52,055 nucleotides of DNA from MVRV01 sp964646755 (GCA_964646755.1 CAZYIE010000025.1:1-52055), one strand, 5' to 3'; shown: positions 1-8,409, counted from the first letter of the stretch. The notes: generated by a model not told the origin, from the sequence alone. Numbers and translations: made by a program.

Positions 1-523
1 GAGCCGTGGAACTTTTCTCCAGCACTTTTGTTATAGCCAGATTGAGAGTTGCCGGACCGGCGCTATAAGAATATTTAATCCGGGCAGCCGGGGCGTAGCT
101 GTTGCCGAAAATTGTTCCCGTACTGCCATCATCCATTATACCAACACTGAAAAGGCCGATCGGCGACTGGTAAATGATATATGCCCAGTCAAAAGCGATG
201 TTTTCGTTTTCCGCTACAGTCCCCGCAGAATCCGCAGCAAGTGTCGTTCCGGGTGTGGATCTTGTCGCGCCCGAGATTCTTTCCATCGCATCAACGCGGG
301 TAACCAGAGTGAGGCCGGGTGAAACAATAAAATCAGTCCGGACACGCAATCTCTGGTAATAAAAAGCTGTGGAAGGACTAATATCTTTATCTAAGTTAGT
401 CTTATTCAAATAAACACCAGCGGCATAGAACTCTCCGCTAAACTTCACATCGAGCGCAAAAGCCGATGAGCTGAAGACCGTCAAAAGGCCCAGCGACAAC
501 ATAACATACCAAAATCTCTTCAT
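1..523 (-). CDS. Outer-membrane porin-like protein, 5' part only (runs off the window)
   Basis: Only the first ~174 codons are present; the gene continues beyond base 1. The ATG at 523-521 follows a strong AGGAGG and begins MKRFWYVMLSLGLLTVFSSS, a signal peptide ending in an AxA-type site (SAFA, cleavage before LDVKFSG). The mature part alternates polar and hydrophobic residues with many aromatics (GEFYAAGVYLN, FYYQRLRVRTDF, DWAYIIYQSP), as in the first strands of a beta-barrel porin. It is therefore probably an outer-membrane channel. A Pho-box-like promoter identical in layout to that of pstS lies upstream (621-678), so a role in taking up phosphate or another anion during phosphate starvation is inferred. 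The family cannot be fixed from the fragment. Confidence 0.7.
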   Translation of the reverse strand, partial: MKRFWYVMLSLGLLTVFSSSAFALDVKFSGEFYAAGVYLNKTNLDKDISPSTAFYYQRLRVRTDFIVSPGLTLVTRVDAMERISGATRSTPGTTLAADSAGTVAENENIAFDWAYIIYQSPIGLFSVGIMDDGSTGTIFGNSYAPAARIKYSYSAGPATLNLAITKVLEKSSTA

Positions 524-620
524 CTTTCCTTTTTCCTCCTGAAATTTTTAAATTTAAATTACGGCCGAAAACGGGCGTTATCGGACCACTCCACGTCAAA
601 TTTCTTAAAAGCGTGAGGAG

Positions 621-678
621 TATATATGTTGAATGTTACAGTATTGTGACAACTTGATTAAGATATTAAGAATATAAT
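621..678 (-). promoter_or_regulatory. Pho-box promoter of the porin gene
   Basis: Read on the minus strand, the core is TTGTCAC-AATA-CTGTAAC (652-635): two 7-base half-sites 11 bases apart. TCTTAAT and a weaker TATTCTT lie a further 11 and 22 bases upstream. A TATATA -10 element follows at 626-621. The stretch from GTAAC to the final C of TATATAC has exactly the length seen at pstS (18961-18993). PhoB sites usually replace a -35 element in this way. Control by PhoB is inferred, not shown. Confidence 0.7.
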
Positions 679-735
679 GGCATCGGCAATACTCCATCTG
701 CTGACCGGCAAATTATTTTCTCCATCTACACGATT

Positions 736-793
736 CTCGGAAAGGATATTTAACAGAAGCTTATTATATTTGTCATCATAATGAAACATCGAA
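736..793 (+). promoter_or_regulatory. Pho-box-like array upstream of the EAL-CBS-GGDEF gene
   Basis: Four 7-base units at 11-base intervals: ATTTAAC (748), GCTTATT (759), TTGTCAT (770) and ATGAAAC (781-787). A possible -10 (TGCTACCTT) follows at about 796. The 58-base segment aligns without gaps, about 45 of 58 identical, to 4382-4439 in front of the unknown-psd operon. The rest of 524-917 shows only this array, the porin promoter on the other strand and the leader of the next gene. Confidence 0.6.
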
Positions 794-917
794 GTGCTAC
801 CTTAAAGTACTAAAAAATAGTAAATGCAGTAAGTAGCTAAAAGAAAAAAGCATTTTTATGAATACATCCGGGAAAAATGGCCATTTAACAACCAATACCG
901 TAAAGGAGAATATCAAA

Positions 918-3221
918 ATGTATGCCGCCAATCAGTCTGAATCTGTGCAAAAAGAAAATAATATACGTATTGCAAATAAGGGGAAATTGAGAAAAGACCA
1001 GGAACTGCTATCTCGAATATCCGGCAGCCTGGAAAGCGGGAAATGTGTGGTCCTTTTCTATTTCGACATTGCCCGATTTCAAGAAATTGAGCAAGGCGCC
1101 GGTCTGGAGATCGCCCAGTATATTATAAAGCTGTTTAGTGACACGCTGGCGCACGGCTTGAAAGAGCTGTATAAAAAAAATATTCAAATATTAGCCACGG
1201 AAAGTCTATGGGGAGATGATTTCATTGTCATCACGGAAACCTTGGGCGCCCCGAATCTAACGACCTTGGAAAATCTTTCTATTGCTTACCGAAAACAAAT
1301 TAGAGAAAGCATGAACAGGGATTTCCTGCTTCTCACAGGTCGGGAGATGGATGTCCATATCGGCTACGCGATTATTACTGATAATGTGACGAACATGGAG
1401 GTACAGCTCTACAACGCAACAAAGAGGGCCTATGGCATAGCAAAAGGATTCATCAAAATAGAATCCGTTAAATATCTTCCGGAGTTCAAGGAAATTCTCA
1501 CCCAAGACAAACTGCATTCCGTTTACCAGCCAATTGTATCCATTCGCTCTGCTGCCGTTCTGGGCTGGGAGGCCTTGATCAGAGGTCCTGAAAGCAGTTA
1601 TTTTCACCGGCCCGATGTTATTTTTTCCTTTGCCGAGGCGGAAGGGCTCCTTTTCCCCCTGGAAAGAATATGCCGCGAGTCGGCCGTTAATAATCTTGGA
1701 GAACTCGGACCGGACCAGAAGATATTTATTAATGTCCACCCAGACGCAATTAATGATCCCTCGTTTACAGAGGCCGAAACCATCAGGCTTCTCCAGAAAT
1801 TCAACATCAAACCTAAAAATGTTGTTTTGGAAATCACGGAAAGGCACCACATCAAAGACTTCACATCCTTAAACAGGGCGTTGACTCACTTTCGGGATCA
1901 GGGCTTTCTGGTGGCAGTGGATGATGTCGGATGCGGTTTTTCCACTCTCCAGTCCATTGCTGAAATACGCCCTGATTATATCAAGATCGATATGTCTCTG
2001 GTCAGGGGAATCCACAAAGACGGTGTCAAGACAGCCCTAATGGAAACCTTCGTCACCTTTGCCGAAAAGATCGGCTGTGAAATTATTGCCGAAGGAATCG
2101 AAGAGGAGGCGGAACTGGCCGCACTCATTAACATCGGTGTCCACTACGGCCAAGGCTATTTCTTCGGCAGGCCGACTTACCCCAAACAAATTATCTCCGA
2201 GGAGGCGTATCTGAGAACACTCCATTTTACAGACAATGGAAGGCATCACATTTTAAAACATGCCTTCCCCATCGGCGACATCGTCGATGAAACCCTTATT
2301 ATCGACGAACAAACACTGGTCAAAAATGTAAAGACTATCTTTGAAGAAAACACAGCCCTGTCCGGAATTGTCGTTGTTGAGAATAATAAACCCTGCGGTC
2401 TGGTCATGCGCCAGCATCTGGACAGGCATCTCGGGAAAAAATACGGTGTCGCACTATATTATGAAAAACCTATTTCCAATATAATGGATAAAATGCCCCT
2501 CACCGTAGATAGCGGCACGCCGCTTGAGATGGTATCCCAAGTTGCTATGAATCGCCATAAAATGAAACTTTATGATAATATCATCGTCACCAGAAATGGT
2601 TTTCTCCAGGGGATAGTTTCCGTCCAGACACTTCTTGATACTACAACCAGAATCAGGTTGGAACTGGCCAAAGGCGCCAATCCACTGACCGGCCTGCCCG
2701 GCAATATCGCCATTGAGCAGGAACACTCAAGATGTTTCAGGAATGGCGATTGTTGCAGCATTATCTTTATCGATCTGGATAATTTTAAATCATACAACGA
2801 TAAATATGGATTCGAGAAAGGCGATGAGGTGCTCCTTTATACAGCAAATCTTCTTAAAGAAGCGCTGAAAGAATGCGGTGACAATGATGCGTTTCTCGGA
2901 CACATCGGCGGAGATGATTTTATAATTTTTTCAGCCGAAAACAATGTCGATGCGTTATGCCGTTGTATAATCGAGCATTTCGATGCCGGAATTAAGGATT
3001 TATACAGCCCGGAAGATCAAGCGGCAGGGGGAATCATGGCCCATGACCGCTCAGCCCAGGAAAGATGGTTCCCTTTCATTTCCATTTCCCTCCCCGTTCT
3101 TGATTGCACAGCGGAGACAGGCAAGGACATGAAAGAAATATCCGGCAAGGCGGCACAGTTGAAGCAATACGTCAAATCCATTCCCGGCAGCGTGTATGTC
3201 CGTGATCGCCGGAGCAAATGA
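918..3221 (+). CDS. EAL-CBS-GGDEF cyclic-di-GMP signalling protein
   Basis: The ATG at 918 is preferred over the in-frame ATG at 858 because AAAGGAG precedes it at the right distance; this gives 767 residues. No membrane segment is visible, so it is probably cytoplasmic. An N-terminal domain (about 30-185) looks like a degenerate GGDEF with WGDDF at the signature. An EAL phosphodiesterase domain follows, with EALIRGP (EAL at 218-220), DDVGCG, IKIDMSLV and AEGIEE. A CBS pair (about 455-575) comes next. The C-terminal GGDEF domain contains FIDLDNFK and GGDDF (664-668), where active cyclases normally have GG(D/E)EF. The EAL motifs look intact, so net c-di-GMP hydrolysis is likely; the cyclase is uncertain. 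The CBS pair probably senses an adenine nucleotide. The upstream Pho-like array suggests induction when phosphate is scarce. Confidence 0.88.
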   Translation: MYAANQSESVQKENNIRIANKGKLRKDQELLSRISGSLESGKCVVLFYFDIARFQEIEQGAGLEIAQYIIKLFSDTLAHGLKELYKKNIQILATESLWGDDFIVITETLGAPNLTTLENLSIAYRKQIRESMNRDFLLLTGREMDVHIGYAIITDNVTNMEVQLYNATKRAYGIAKGFIKIESVKYLPEFKEILTQDKLHSVYQPIVSIRSAAVLGWEALIRGPESSYFHRPDVIFSFAEAEGLLFPLERICRESAVNNLGELGPDQKIFINVHPDAINDPSFTEAETIRLLQKFNIKPKNVVLEITERHHIKDFTSLNRALTHFRDQGFLVAVDDVGCGFSTLQSIAEIRPDYIKIDMSLVRGIHKDGVKTALMETFVTFAEKIGCEIIAEGIEEEAELAALINIGVHYGQGYFFGRPTYPKQIISEEAYLRTLHFTDNGRHHILKHAFPIGDIVDETLIIDEQTLVKNVKTIFEENTALSGIVVVENNKPCGLVMRQHLDRHLGKKYGVALYYEKPISNIMDKMPLTVDSGTPLEMVSQVAMNRHKMKLYDNIIVTRNGFLQGIVSVQTLLDTTTRIRLELAKGANPLTGLPGNIAIEQEHSRCFRNGDCCSIIFIDLDNFKSYNDKYGFEKGDEVLLYTANLLKEALKECGDNDAFLGHIGGDDFIIFSAENNVDALCRCIIEHFDAGIKDLYSPEDQAAGGIMAHDRSAQERWFPFISISLPVLDCTAETGKDMKEISGKAAQLKQYVKSIPGSVYVRDRRSK

Positions 3222-3246
3222 TAGCAATTAGAGGCAAAACAATAAT

Positions 3247-4197
3247 TTAAGCTCCGGTGCTCAAGTGACTCTTTATAGCATCTTTGATGTGCTTCCACAT
3301 TTGTTTACCTACACTGTCTTTATCAATAATCAAATGGTGCGAAATTTTTTCTCTTATATCGCTGTCTTTCCGCACTATATTAATTTGCCAGTTGTCAAGG
3401 CTCCTCCGGATGATCATTTCATTAAGTTTGGAGCAAGATACAAATTCATCCTTTTCATCGATAAAAATAAGTGTCGGTTTGTTTAATTTATCATTTACAT
3501 TTTTTTCAAAAAGCTCAACGGCTTCAAATAACGCTTTATAAGCCGCCATGGGAGTACCCTTGTTTGCCCGGTAGTATGGCGGAGATAAACTGTCTATAAC
3601 AATATCAGGAAAAGGCATCAGAGCTTTTAAAAGGTAACTTTCCACAGTGATATTTAAAGCAGGCGCAAACAGAACCATCCTGTCATAATAGACCTCAGGA
3701 TGTAACAGCAGCAGATCGCAGCCAATCAGCCCGCCTAAGGAATAGCCGACAAAAAAGACAGGAACATTTTTTTTAGAGGCTCTTTCTCTGACTTTCAAAT
3801 AAGCCTTGAAAATTTCCTCCGACCATAAACTGTATGTAACAGTTCGGAAAGACTCCAGCCTTGCTTCGTCGCCGGAGACATTCTTATTGTTTAGATAGTT
3901 ATTGCCATGCCCGCGAAGTGAAAGGTTCAGAACGTCTACTCCAGCATCATTAAGATTGGATATGACAAATTGCATTCTTTCCGGTTTCAGATTGAGCCCA
4001 TGTACGACAAGAGCGACACCTCTTATTTTTTTTGTTCTTGATATTTTGAACCACTGCGAGAAATCATCTTGTTTGACTATATTATCTGTCAATGACAATA
4101 TTGATTTAGAAACTCTGTCGCCGGATAAAGAGTAAACGCAGACAATAATCAAAGCTGTAACTAAAATGCAGAGTATTATGAGCAAACGCTTTTTCAT
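3247..4197 (-). CDS. Membrane-anchored alpha/beta hydrolase (lysophospholipase/lipase-like)
   Basis: The ATG at 4197 is chosen because the protein then opens with MKKRLLIILCILVTALIIV, a signal anchor that would place the enzyme outside the cytoplasmic membrane; an ATG 24 bases upstream is also in frame. The 316-residue product has the serine hydrolase fold: an oxyanion-region VVHGLN (about 64-69), the nucleophile elbow GYSLGG (Ser about 153), an acid in FIDEKDEFVS and a late His in ISHHLI. The profile fits the monoglyceride lipase/lysophospholipase (S33-like) group; substrate unknown. It converges on the EAL-CBS-GGDEF gene (25 bases between stops) and diverges from the unknown-psd operon. A lipid substrate would suit these neighbours but is inference. 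I found no convincing Pho box on its own strand. Confidence 0.75.
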   Translation of the reverse strand: MKKRLLIILCILVTALIIVCVYSLSGDRVSKSILSLTDNIVKQDDFSQWFKISRTKKIRGVALVVHGLNLKPERMQFVISNLNDAGVDVLNLSLRGHGNNYLNNKNVSGDEARLESFRTVTYSLWSEEIFKAYLKVRERASKKNVPVFFVGYSLGGLIGCDLLLLHPEVYYDRMVLFAPALNITVESYLLKALMPFPDIVIDSLSPPYYRANKGTPMAAYKALFEAVELFEKNVNDKLNKPTLIFIDEKDEFVSCSKLNEMIIRRSLDNWQINIVRKDSDIREKISHHLIIDKDSVGKQMWKHIKDAIKSHLSTGA

Positions 4198-4381
4198 AAT
4201 ATAAAACCTATTTGATAACATATCAGATTTAAAGTTTTATTTCCAATAGTAGCAGATTTAATGGCGCTGTTACTAATATTCAAAACTGTAGTTATAATTC
4301 TCCAAGAATTCATCCTCATCAACGGGCTGTCAAAATTGACTTTCTCCGTATTGCCTCATTTGGCCTGCAAAATATAACCCT

Positions 4382-4439
4382 CCCGAAAAGCATTCTTAAC
4401 GAAACTTTATTAAATCTGTCATCATAGTGAAACATGGAA
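4382..4439 (+). promoter_or_regulatory. Pho-box-like array upstream of the unknown-psd operon
   Basis: Units at 11-base intervals: TCTTAAC (4394), CTTTATT (4405), CTGTCAT (4416) and GTGAAAC (4427-4433). CTGTCAT equals the enterobacterial Pho half-site consensus. The segment is a gapless near-duplicate of 736-793. A weak -10 (GATATC) lies at about 4442. The in-frame ATG at 4434 overlaps the array's end, which argues against it as the translation start. Nothing else is recognisable in 4198-4490. Confidence 0.65.
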
Positions 4440-4490
4440 ATGATATCTTCACATCGTCAAAAAGAAGAATTTTTTAATAGGAGACATAAA

Positions 4491-6944
4491 TTGAGCAAAA
4501 TAAATACTTCTTTATTTAAGCAGCAGGCACCGTCGGATAATCCAGCCCCGAAATCCCTCAGAGAGATAATGGACACAATCGGCATTAAATATGACCGGCT
4601 GGGGTTAAATGTCGGCTCTCTGCCTTTCGCACCGGCTGATACAACCGCCGGAAGCGAATCCGAATTGCAGACAGCTGTAATTGGCAATAAGGACGATGTT
4701 GACCTGCCGCTCTTTATCGAACAATCAAATTACTTTGCCAATACCAAGAGACGAGCAAAGGCAGGCGATACTTCCCTGAAGGTAATGACCGATCTGGAAA
4801 AATATTTAGATACCAATACCGAAGGTGTCTGGGAAAACAGCTGGGTGCGTTTCCCCCGAGAAAACATGGGGACACTTGCCCGGAATATTTTTCAGCATGA
4901 TCTTCTGGCAGACAAGGAAAACCCGTCCGGGAGTCGACGTTCTGATTTGCACAACTTCATCTTTCAAAAAGACGGCCGAGAATATATTCGAGTCCCCATA
5001 AGTTATCTCTTAAGATTATCTCTGGCTGAAATAGTTGATCCTCAGCAGAAAGTGCATCCGCTGATCCGGAATACCGGCTTAAATATTATGCAATATTATC
5101 TCAACGACAACACATCGCCGGAAACATCCTCTTTTTACGTAGTTTCCACGCAATCGGAAACCGCTGTGGGCCGTACCGTAGCCAAGGAAATGTCTATCCG
5201 CTTTCTTACAAGCCAATTGCTTGTTATGTATGCAAATATTAAATATTCCCTCATGGAAAATGGACAAAAGGCAACAATCTTTTTATCGCCGCACCCCCCG
5301 ATCAGGCAGAAAATTTTAAGCAATTGCGTCTCTGATTCATTTTACCGGGAATTATTTATGAACCCCTGCCTATCCGGATGGAACAAGGGAGAGGAAAAAC
5401 ATGAATATATGCATTTGTGCCACCGGGTTTTGAGCCGCAGTCAATTCAACGCAGTTCTGAAACTAAAAGAAGCAGGAATTATTACCAGTAATCTGGTATC
5501 GCTGCCGAATTTATCGAATATCAGTTTGGCCAATAACGGTACGCACGTGAGCCTGGGCAGCCGGAAACTCAGCCACATGCTTCAGGACCCTGCTTCCGGA
5601 TATTCCCGAAGAGATGAAAAGTACGTAGGAGATCTGGTCGTTAAAATAGTTGAGCATTTTCTGCCTCTTTTTGTCGGCACATACACTGCTGCGCCCTATC
5701 GCCTGGATTTCAATGATTTCCATCCGGAGAAAGCCCTGGGCTTTCTTCCGCATGAATTGGACTATACTCATTTACGAATGCTCTGGCGCCGTTGGCAGAA
5801 AAAAGCAAAGCTGAATATGTGCGGAAAGTCCATTACTCCTTTCGGCCCCAAGTGGATAGATAATTTAATAAGCACAGCTTTTCGCTTAAAGGGCGACTTT
5901 ATTCCCGACTTCCGGCTGATTGACTATCTGGTCGTTTTGATGAGCACGGACAAGAGCCCGGCCTTAAACGGCGAGCTTTACAATAGCCAGAGTTTGAAGA
6001 ACGACCTTGCTGATCTCGGCGTTTTTGACACGAAGATGTCGCTCTATCTTCTGGAGAAACTGCGGGAATACGATGTAATGGGATTTTCCGGGTTTGAAGG
6101 ACGCCATTACAGCCTGTTTGAGAGCTTCGCGCAGGATTTGGGGCAAGCCGTAAGTCTGCAAAACCTTCTCTACCTTTTAGCATTTAAATATATTGCCGTA
6201 GGCCAAATAACCCATGCGGACATTCCTGATGATCCTTCCATTGAAAGTGAAAGAAGGCAAATAATTTTTGGATCAGCCATCGGCTTACCGACTTTTTTTG
6301 TTCAAAACAATACCGGTAATGCTTTAATAAAAAAGATTATGGGAAAAACAGACCGGGTGCGTCAGAGCCGCAGATACCCCGGCTATGCACGCATTTACAA
6401 TATCGAATACCGCAGGTCTCTGCTAAAAATTATTCGTGAGGATGCTGGGGATATAATTGAGATGCTGGGGATGAAAGAAACCATCGCCGAACTCGCAGAC
6501 CGGATTAATGAACCGGACAGACATTCCACTTGCGGGAAGCTAACCCGAGGAATTCTCGAAATGGCCAACGCTAAATCACCGATGGAGATAACTGCCGACA
6601 AATTTAATCTGACGGCAGAGAAGTATTATCGCACGGATTTACGCGACCGGCATATTCAAGAATCCTTTCAACTTCTTAGTGAGGATATTGTAAAGCTGGA
6701 TGATGTCAACGACGGTATCAGGCAGGAAATAAGAAGCCAACTCCATTCGATTTTGAATGAAACCAGTCTTTCCCAATTCCTTCATCGCGCCGAAAAAGAA
6801 ATTATTAACGAAACGGCCTCAAAAGAAATGTTGGAAAAAATGGTTTGTCTTCTTCTGGTACATGTACATTATCAAACTGAACTCAATCAAAAATTTCAGG
6901 AAATAAAGGACTCGGAAATTAATTATGCAACATCAGTATATTGA
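4491..6944 (+). CDS. Large protein of unknown function, first gene of a psd operon
   Basis: The start chosen is TTG at 4491, preceded by AATAGGAG at good spacing; an ATG at 4434 has no ribosome site and falls within the promoter array. The product has 817 residues (LSKINTSLFK onward). I do not recognise a family. It has no signal peptide or obvious membrane helix and looks like a soluble alpha/beta protein with an N-terminal disordered stretch and a helical, charged C-terminal third. Distinctive patches are PHPPIRQKI, NNGTHVSLGSRKLS, FLPHELDYTHLRMLWRRW and a Glu-rich end. No P-loop, helix-turn-helix or zinc ligands stand out. It overlaps the phosphatidylserine decarboxylase gene by 20 bases, so the two are almost certainly co-expressed. 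A role in phospholipid metabolism is inferred from position alone. Confidence 0.85.
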   Translation: MSKINTSLFKQQAPSDNPAPKSLREIMDTIGIKYDRLGLNVGSLPFAPADTTAGSESELQTAVIGNKDDVDLPLFIEQSNYFANTKRRAKAGDTSLKVMTDLEKYLDTNTEGVWENSWVRFPRENMGTLARNIFQHDLLADKENPSGSRRSDLHNFIFQKDGREYIRVPISYLLRLSLAEIVDPQQKVHPLIRNTGLNIMQYYLNDNTSPETSSFYVVSTQSETAVGRTVAKEMSIRFLTSQLLVMYANIKYSLMENGQKATIFLSPHPPIRQKILSNCVSDSFYRELFMNPCLSGWNKGEEKHEYMHLCHRVLSRSQFNAVLKLKEAGIITSNLVSLPNLSNISLANNGTHVSLGSRKLSHMLQDPASGYSRRDEKYVGDLVVKIVEHFLPLFVGTYTAAPYRLDFNDFHPEKALGFLPHELDYTHLRMLWRRWQKKAKLNMCGKSITPFGPKWIDNLISTAFRLKGDFIPDFRLIDYLVVLMSTDKSPALNGELYNSQSLKNDLADLGVFDTKMSLYLLEKLREYDVMGFSGFEGRHYSLFESFAQDLGQAVSLQNLLYLLAFKYIAVGQITHADIPDDPSIESERRQIIFGSAIGLPTFFVQNNTGNALIKKIMGKTDRVRQSRRYPGYARIYNIEYRRSLLKIIREDAGDIIEMLGMKETIAELADRINEPDRHSTCGKLTRGILEMANAKSPMEITADKFNLTAEKYYRTDLRDRHIQESFQLLSEDIVKLDDVNDGIRQEIRSQLHSILNETSLSQFLHRAEKEIINETASKEMLEKMVCLLLVHVHYQTELNQKFQEIKDSEINYATSVY

Positions 6945-7929
6945 GCGAGATACTCGCCGGATCAATACAGAACAGCTCTATGGCAATGAGGCAATCGAAT
7001 TTTTGTATTCCGGAATCAAGGAACAATCTTCCTGGCTTTTCCGGAAGCTTACCAGTGCCAGAACTTCACGTCTCTTGAGCTATATGAATTATGACGGAAT
7101 TCTTTCCCACAGAATGAAGACACACATGGGATTGCAAACAGAGTTGAATATTATGCAGGATGAATGTCTGGAGCCTCCGGAAAATATGGATTCCCTGAGA
7201 AAAATATTTGAACGGAAAATACGTTACTGGGAATGCCGTCCTATGCCTAACGACCCACAGACTATTTTGTCTCCGGCCGACTCCCGGATGCTGTTCGGCT
7301 CTTTTTCAGAAAACTCCAGCCTGTTTATTAAAGGGAAATTTTTTGATTATGGAGAAATGCTTGGTCACAATAAAGAAACATGGCTCCAGGCTTTTGACGA
7401 CGGTGATTTTGCGCTTTTCCGGTTAACCCCGGAAAAGTACCATTACTGTCACACTCCAGTTACAGGCAAAGTAGTTGATTTTTATCAGATACCCGGTCTC
7501 TATAATGCGTGCAATCCCAATGCTGTTGTTTCTCTGGTGACACCATATTCCAAAAATAAGCGTGTCGTCACCATCATCAACACGGATGTGGAAGGGGGAA
7601 CTCATGTGGGTTTAGTTGCCATGATTGAAGTAGTAGCGTTAATGATTGGCGATATAGTTCAATGCTACAGTGAAAATAAATACGACAACCCCATCTCTGT
7701 CGGAACGGGAATGTTTGTAAAAAAAGGCGTTCCCAAGAGCCTGTTTCGACCAGGCAGCAGCACAGTTGTTCTTGTTTTTCAAAAAAACAGAGTGCGATTT
7801 GCCGACGACATTGCAGCCAATATGTTTTACCCTGGTGTGGAAAGTGTCTTTAGTCACGGTTTTGGCAAGCCCTTAATTGAGACGGATGTTAAGGTCAGAT
7901 CATTTATTGCCAGTTCTTTTAATCATTAA
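6925..7929 (+). CDS. psd: Phosphatidylserine decarboxylase proenzyme
   Basis: Psd converts phosphatidylserine to phosphatidylethanolamine at the cytoplasmic membrane, using a pyruvoyl group made by self-cleavage. The 334 residues show the family motifs in order: LSPADSRML (about 115-123, usually SPADG, holding the catalytic-triad Asp), FRLTPEKYHYCHTPVTG (about 165-181, with the conserved His pair), IPGLYNACNPNAV, and the cleavage motif GSST (277-280) in FRPGSSTVVLVF. Cleavage before Ser would leave a short alpha chain. GSST is a less common form than the LGST of E. coli. The N-terminal half resembles the longer Psd proteins of clostridia and related bacteria. It starts inside the preceding unknown gene. 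Psd identity is firm; whether it is the cell's only Psd cannot be told here. Confidence 0.92.
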   Translation: MQHQYIERDTRRINTEQLYGNEAIEFLYSGIKEQSSWLFRKLTSARTSRLLSYMNYDGILSHRMKTHMGLQTELNIMQDECLEPPENMDSLRKIFERKIRYWECRPMPNDPQTILSPADSRMLFGSFSENSSLFIKGKFFDYGEMLGHNKETWLQAFDDGDFALFRLTPEKYHYCHTPVTGKVVDFYQIPGLYNACNPNAVVSLVTPYSKNKRVVTIINTDVEGGTHVGLVAMIEVVALMIGDIVQCYSENKYDNPISVGTGMFVKKGVPKSLFRPGSSTVVLVFQKNRVRFADDIAANMFYPGVESVFSHGFGKPLIETDVKVRSFIASSFNH

Positions 7930-7933
7930 TCTT

Positions 7934-7986
7934 ATGCCGCTTTGCTTTTCCAGGATAACGAAACAGCCGGAAAAGCACGCCGGCAT
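7934..7986 (+). other. Inverted repeat between psd and the DksA-like gene
   Basis: ATGCCG...TGCTTTTCC (7934-7951) pairs with GGAAAAGCA...CGGCAT (7969-7986): 6 bp, a 3x3 internal loop and 9 bp around a 17-base loop. No T-run follows, so it is more likely an mRNA stability or processing element than a terminator. It ends 10 bases before the Shine-Dalgarno of the next gene. Confidence 0.5.
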
Positions 7987-8010
7987 TAATTACAAATGGA
8001 GGTAATTGAC

Positions 8011-8409
8011 ATGAGGCAAGAAAAAATCCAACATATCAGGTATGCTCTGGTGCAGGAAATGGAAAAACTTTTATCGATAGCCGACAATACGATATCGAAA
8101 CTGAAAAATGCTGATGGTCAGTTCGCTGATCCCTTTGACCAGGCAGCACTCGAAACGAATAAGTTTGTTGAGCTGGCCTGCCGCGACAGGGAACGACAAT
8201 TAATTCTCGACATCAAGGCAACAATCCTGCTGATCGATAGAGGTTTATTCGGCATATGTGACCATTGCGGCACGGTTATCTCGGAAAAAAGACTTGTACT
8301 GGCCCCGCTGAGCAGAATGTGTATGCCCTGCCAGGAAATAATGGAGATGGGAAGTAAACAGAAAGGCATGCGATTGTCAATGCAGCGGATTGCCTATAAT
8401 CATGCTTGA
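8011..8409 (+). CDS. DksA/TraR-type C4 zinc-finger protein
   Basis: The ATG at 8011 follows TGGAGGT and gives 132 residues. The N-terminal half is a predicted helical hairpin with DPFDQAALE at its tip, matching the acidic DPxDxA tip that DksA inserts into the RNA polymerase secondary channel. The C-terminal half has a four-Cys zinc site, CDHC (83-86) and CMPC (104-107). DksA-family proteins change promoter choice with or without ppGpp. Here the gene lies in the middle of a probable phosphate-controlled operon, so it may tune transcription during phosphate starvation; that is inference. Its stop overlaps the start of the next gene. It could be a dedicated paralogue, since the main dksA is probably elsewhere. 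Confidence 0.85.
   Translation: MRQEKIQHIRYALVQEMEKLLSIADNTISKLKNADGQFADPFDQAALETNKFVELACRDRERQLILDIKATILLIDRGLFGICDHCGTVISEKRLVLAPLSRMCMPCQEIMEMGSKQKGMRLSMQRIAYNHA

Noticed and set aside
174..359. Plus-strand open frame inside the porin
   Set aside because: It is antisense to the signal-peptide-bearing porin frame and encodes no recognisable protein.
858..917. ATG at 858 as the start of the EAL-CBS-GGDEF protein
   Set aside because: No Shine-Dalgarno precedes it, while ATG 918 follows AAAGGAG; the added 20 residues have no family character.
1257..1850. Long antisense open frame within the EAL region
   Set aside because: It is the shadow of a clearly coding frame with conserved EAL motifs; no ribosome site.
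4198..4381. Pho box for the alpha/beta hydrolase
   Set aside because: I looked for 11-base-spaced half-sites on the minus strand and found only weak, irregular matches.
4434..4490. ATG at 4434 as the start of the unknown protein
   Set aside because: It overlaps the Pho-like array, has no ribosome site, and TTG 4491 has a well-spaced AGGAG.
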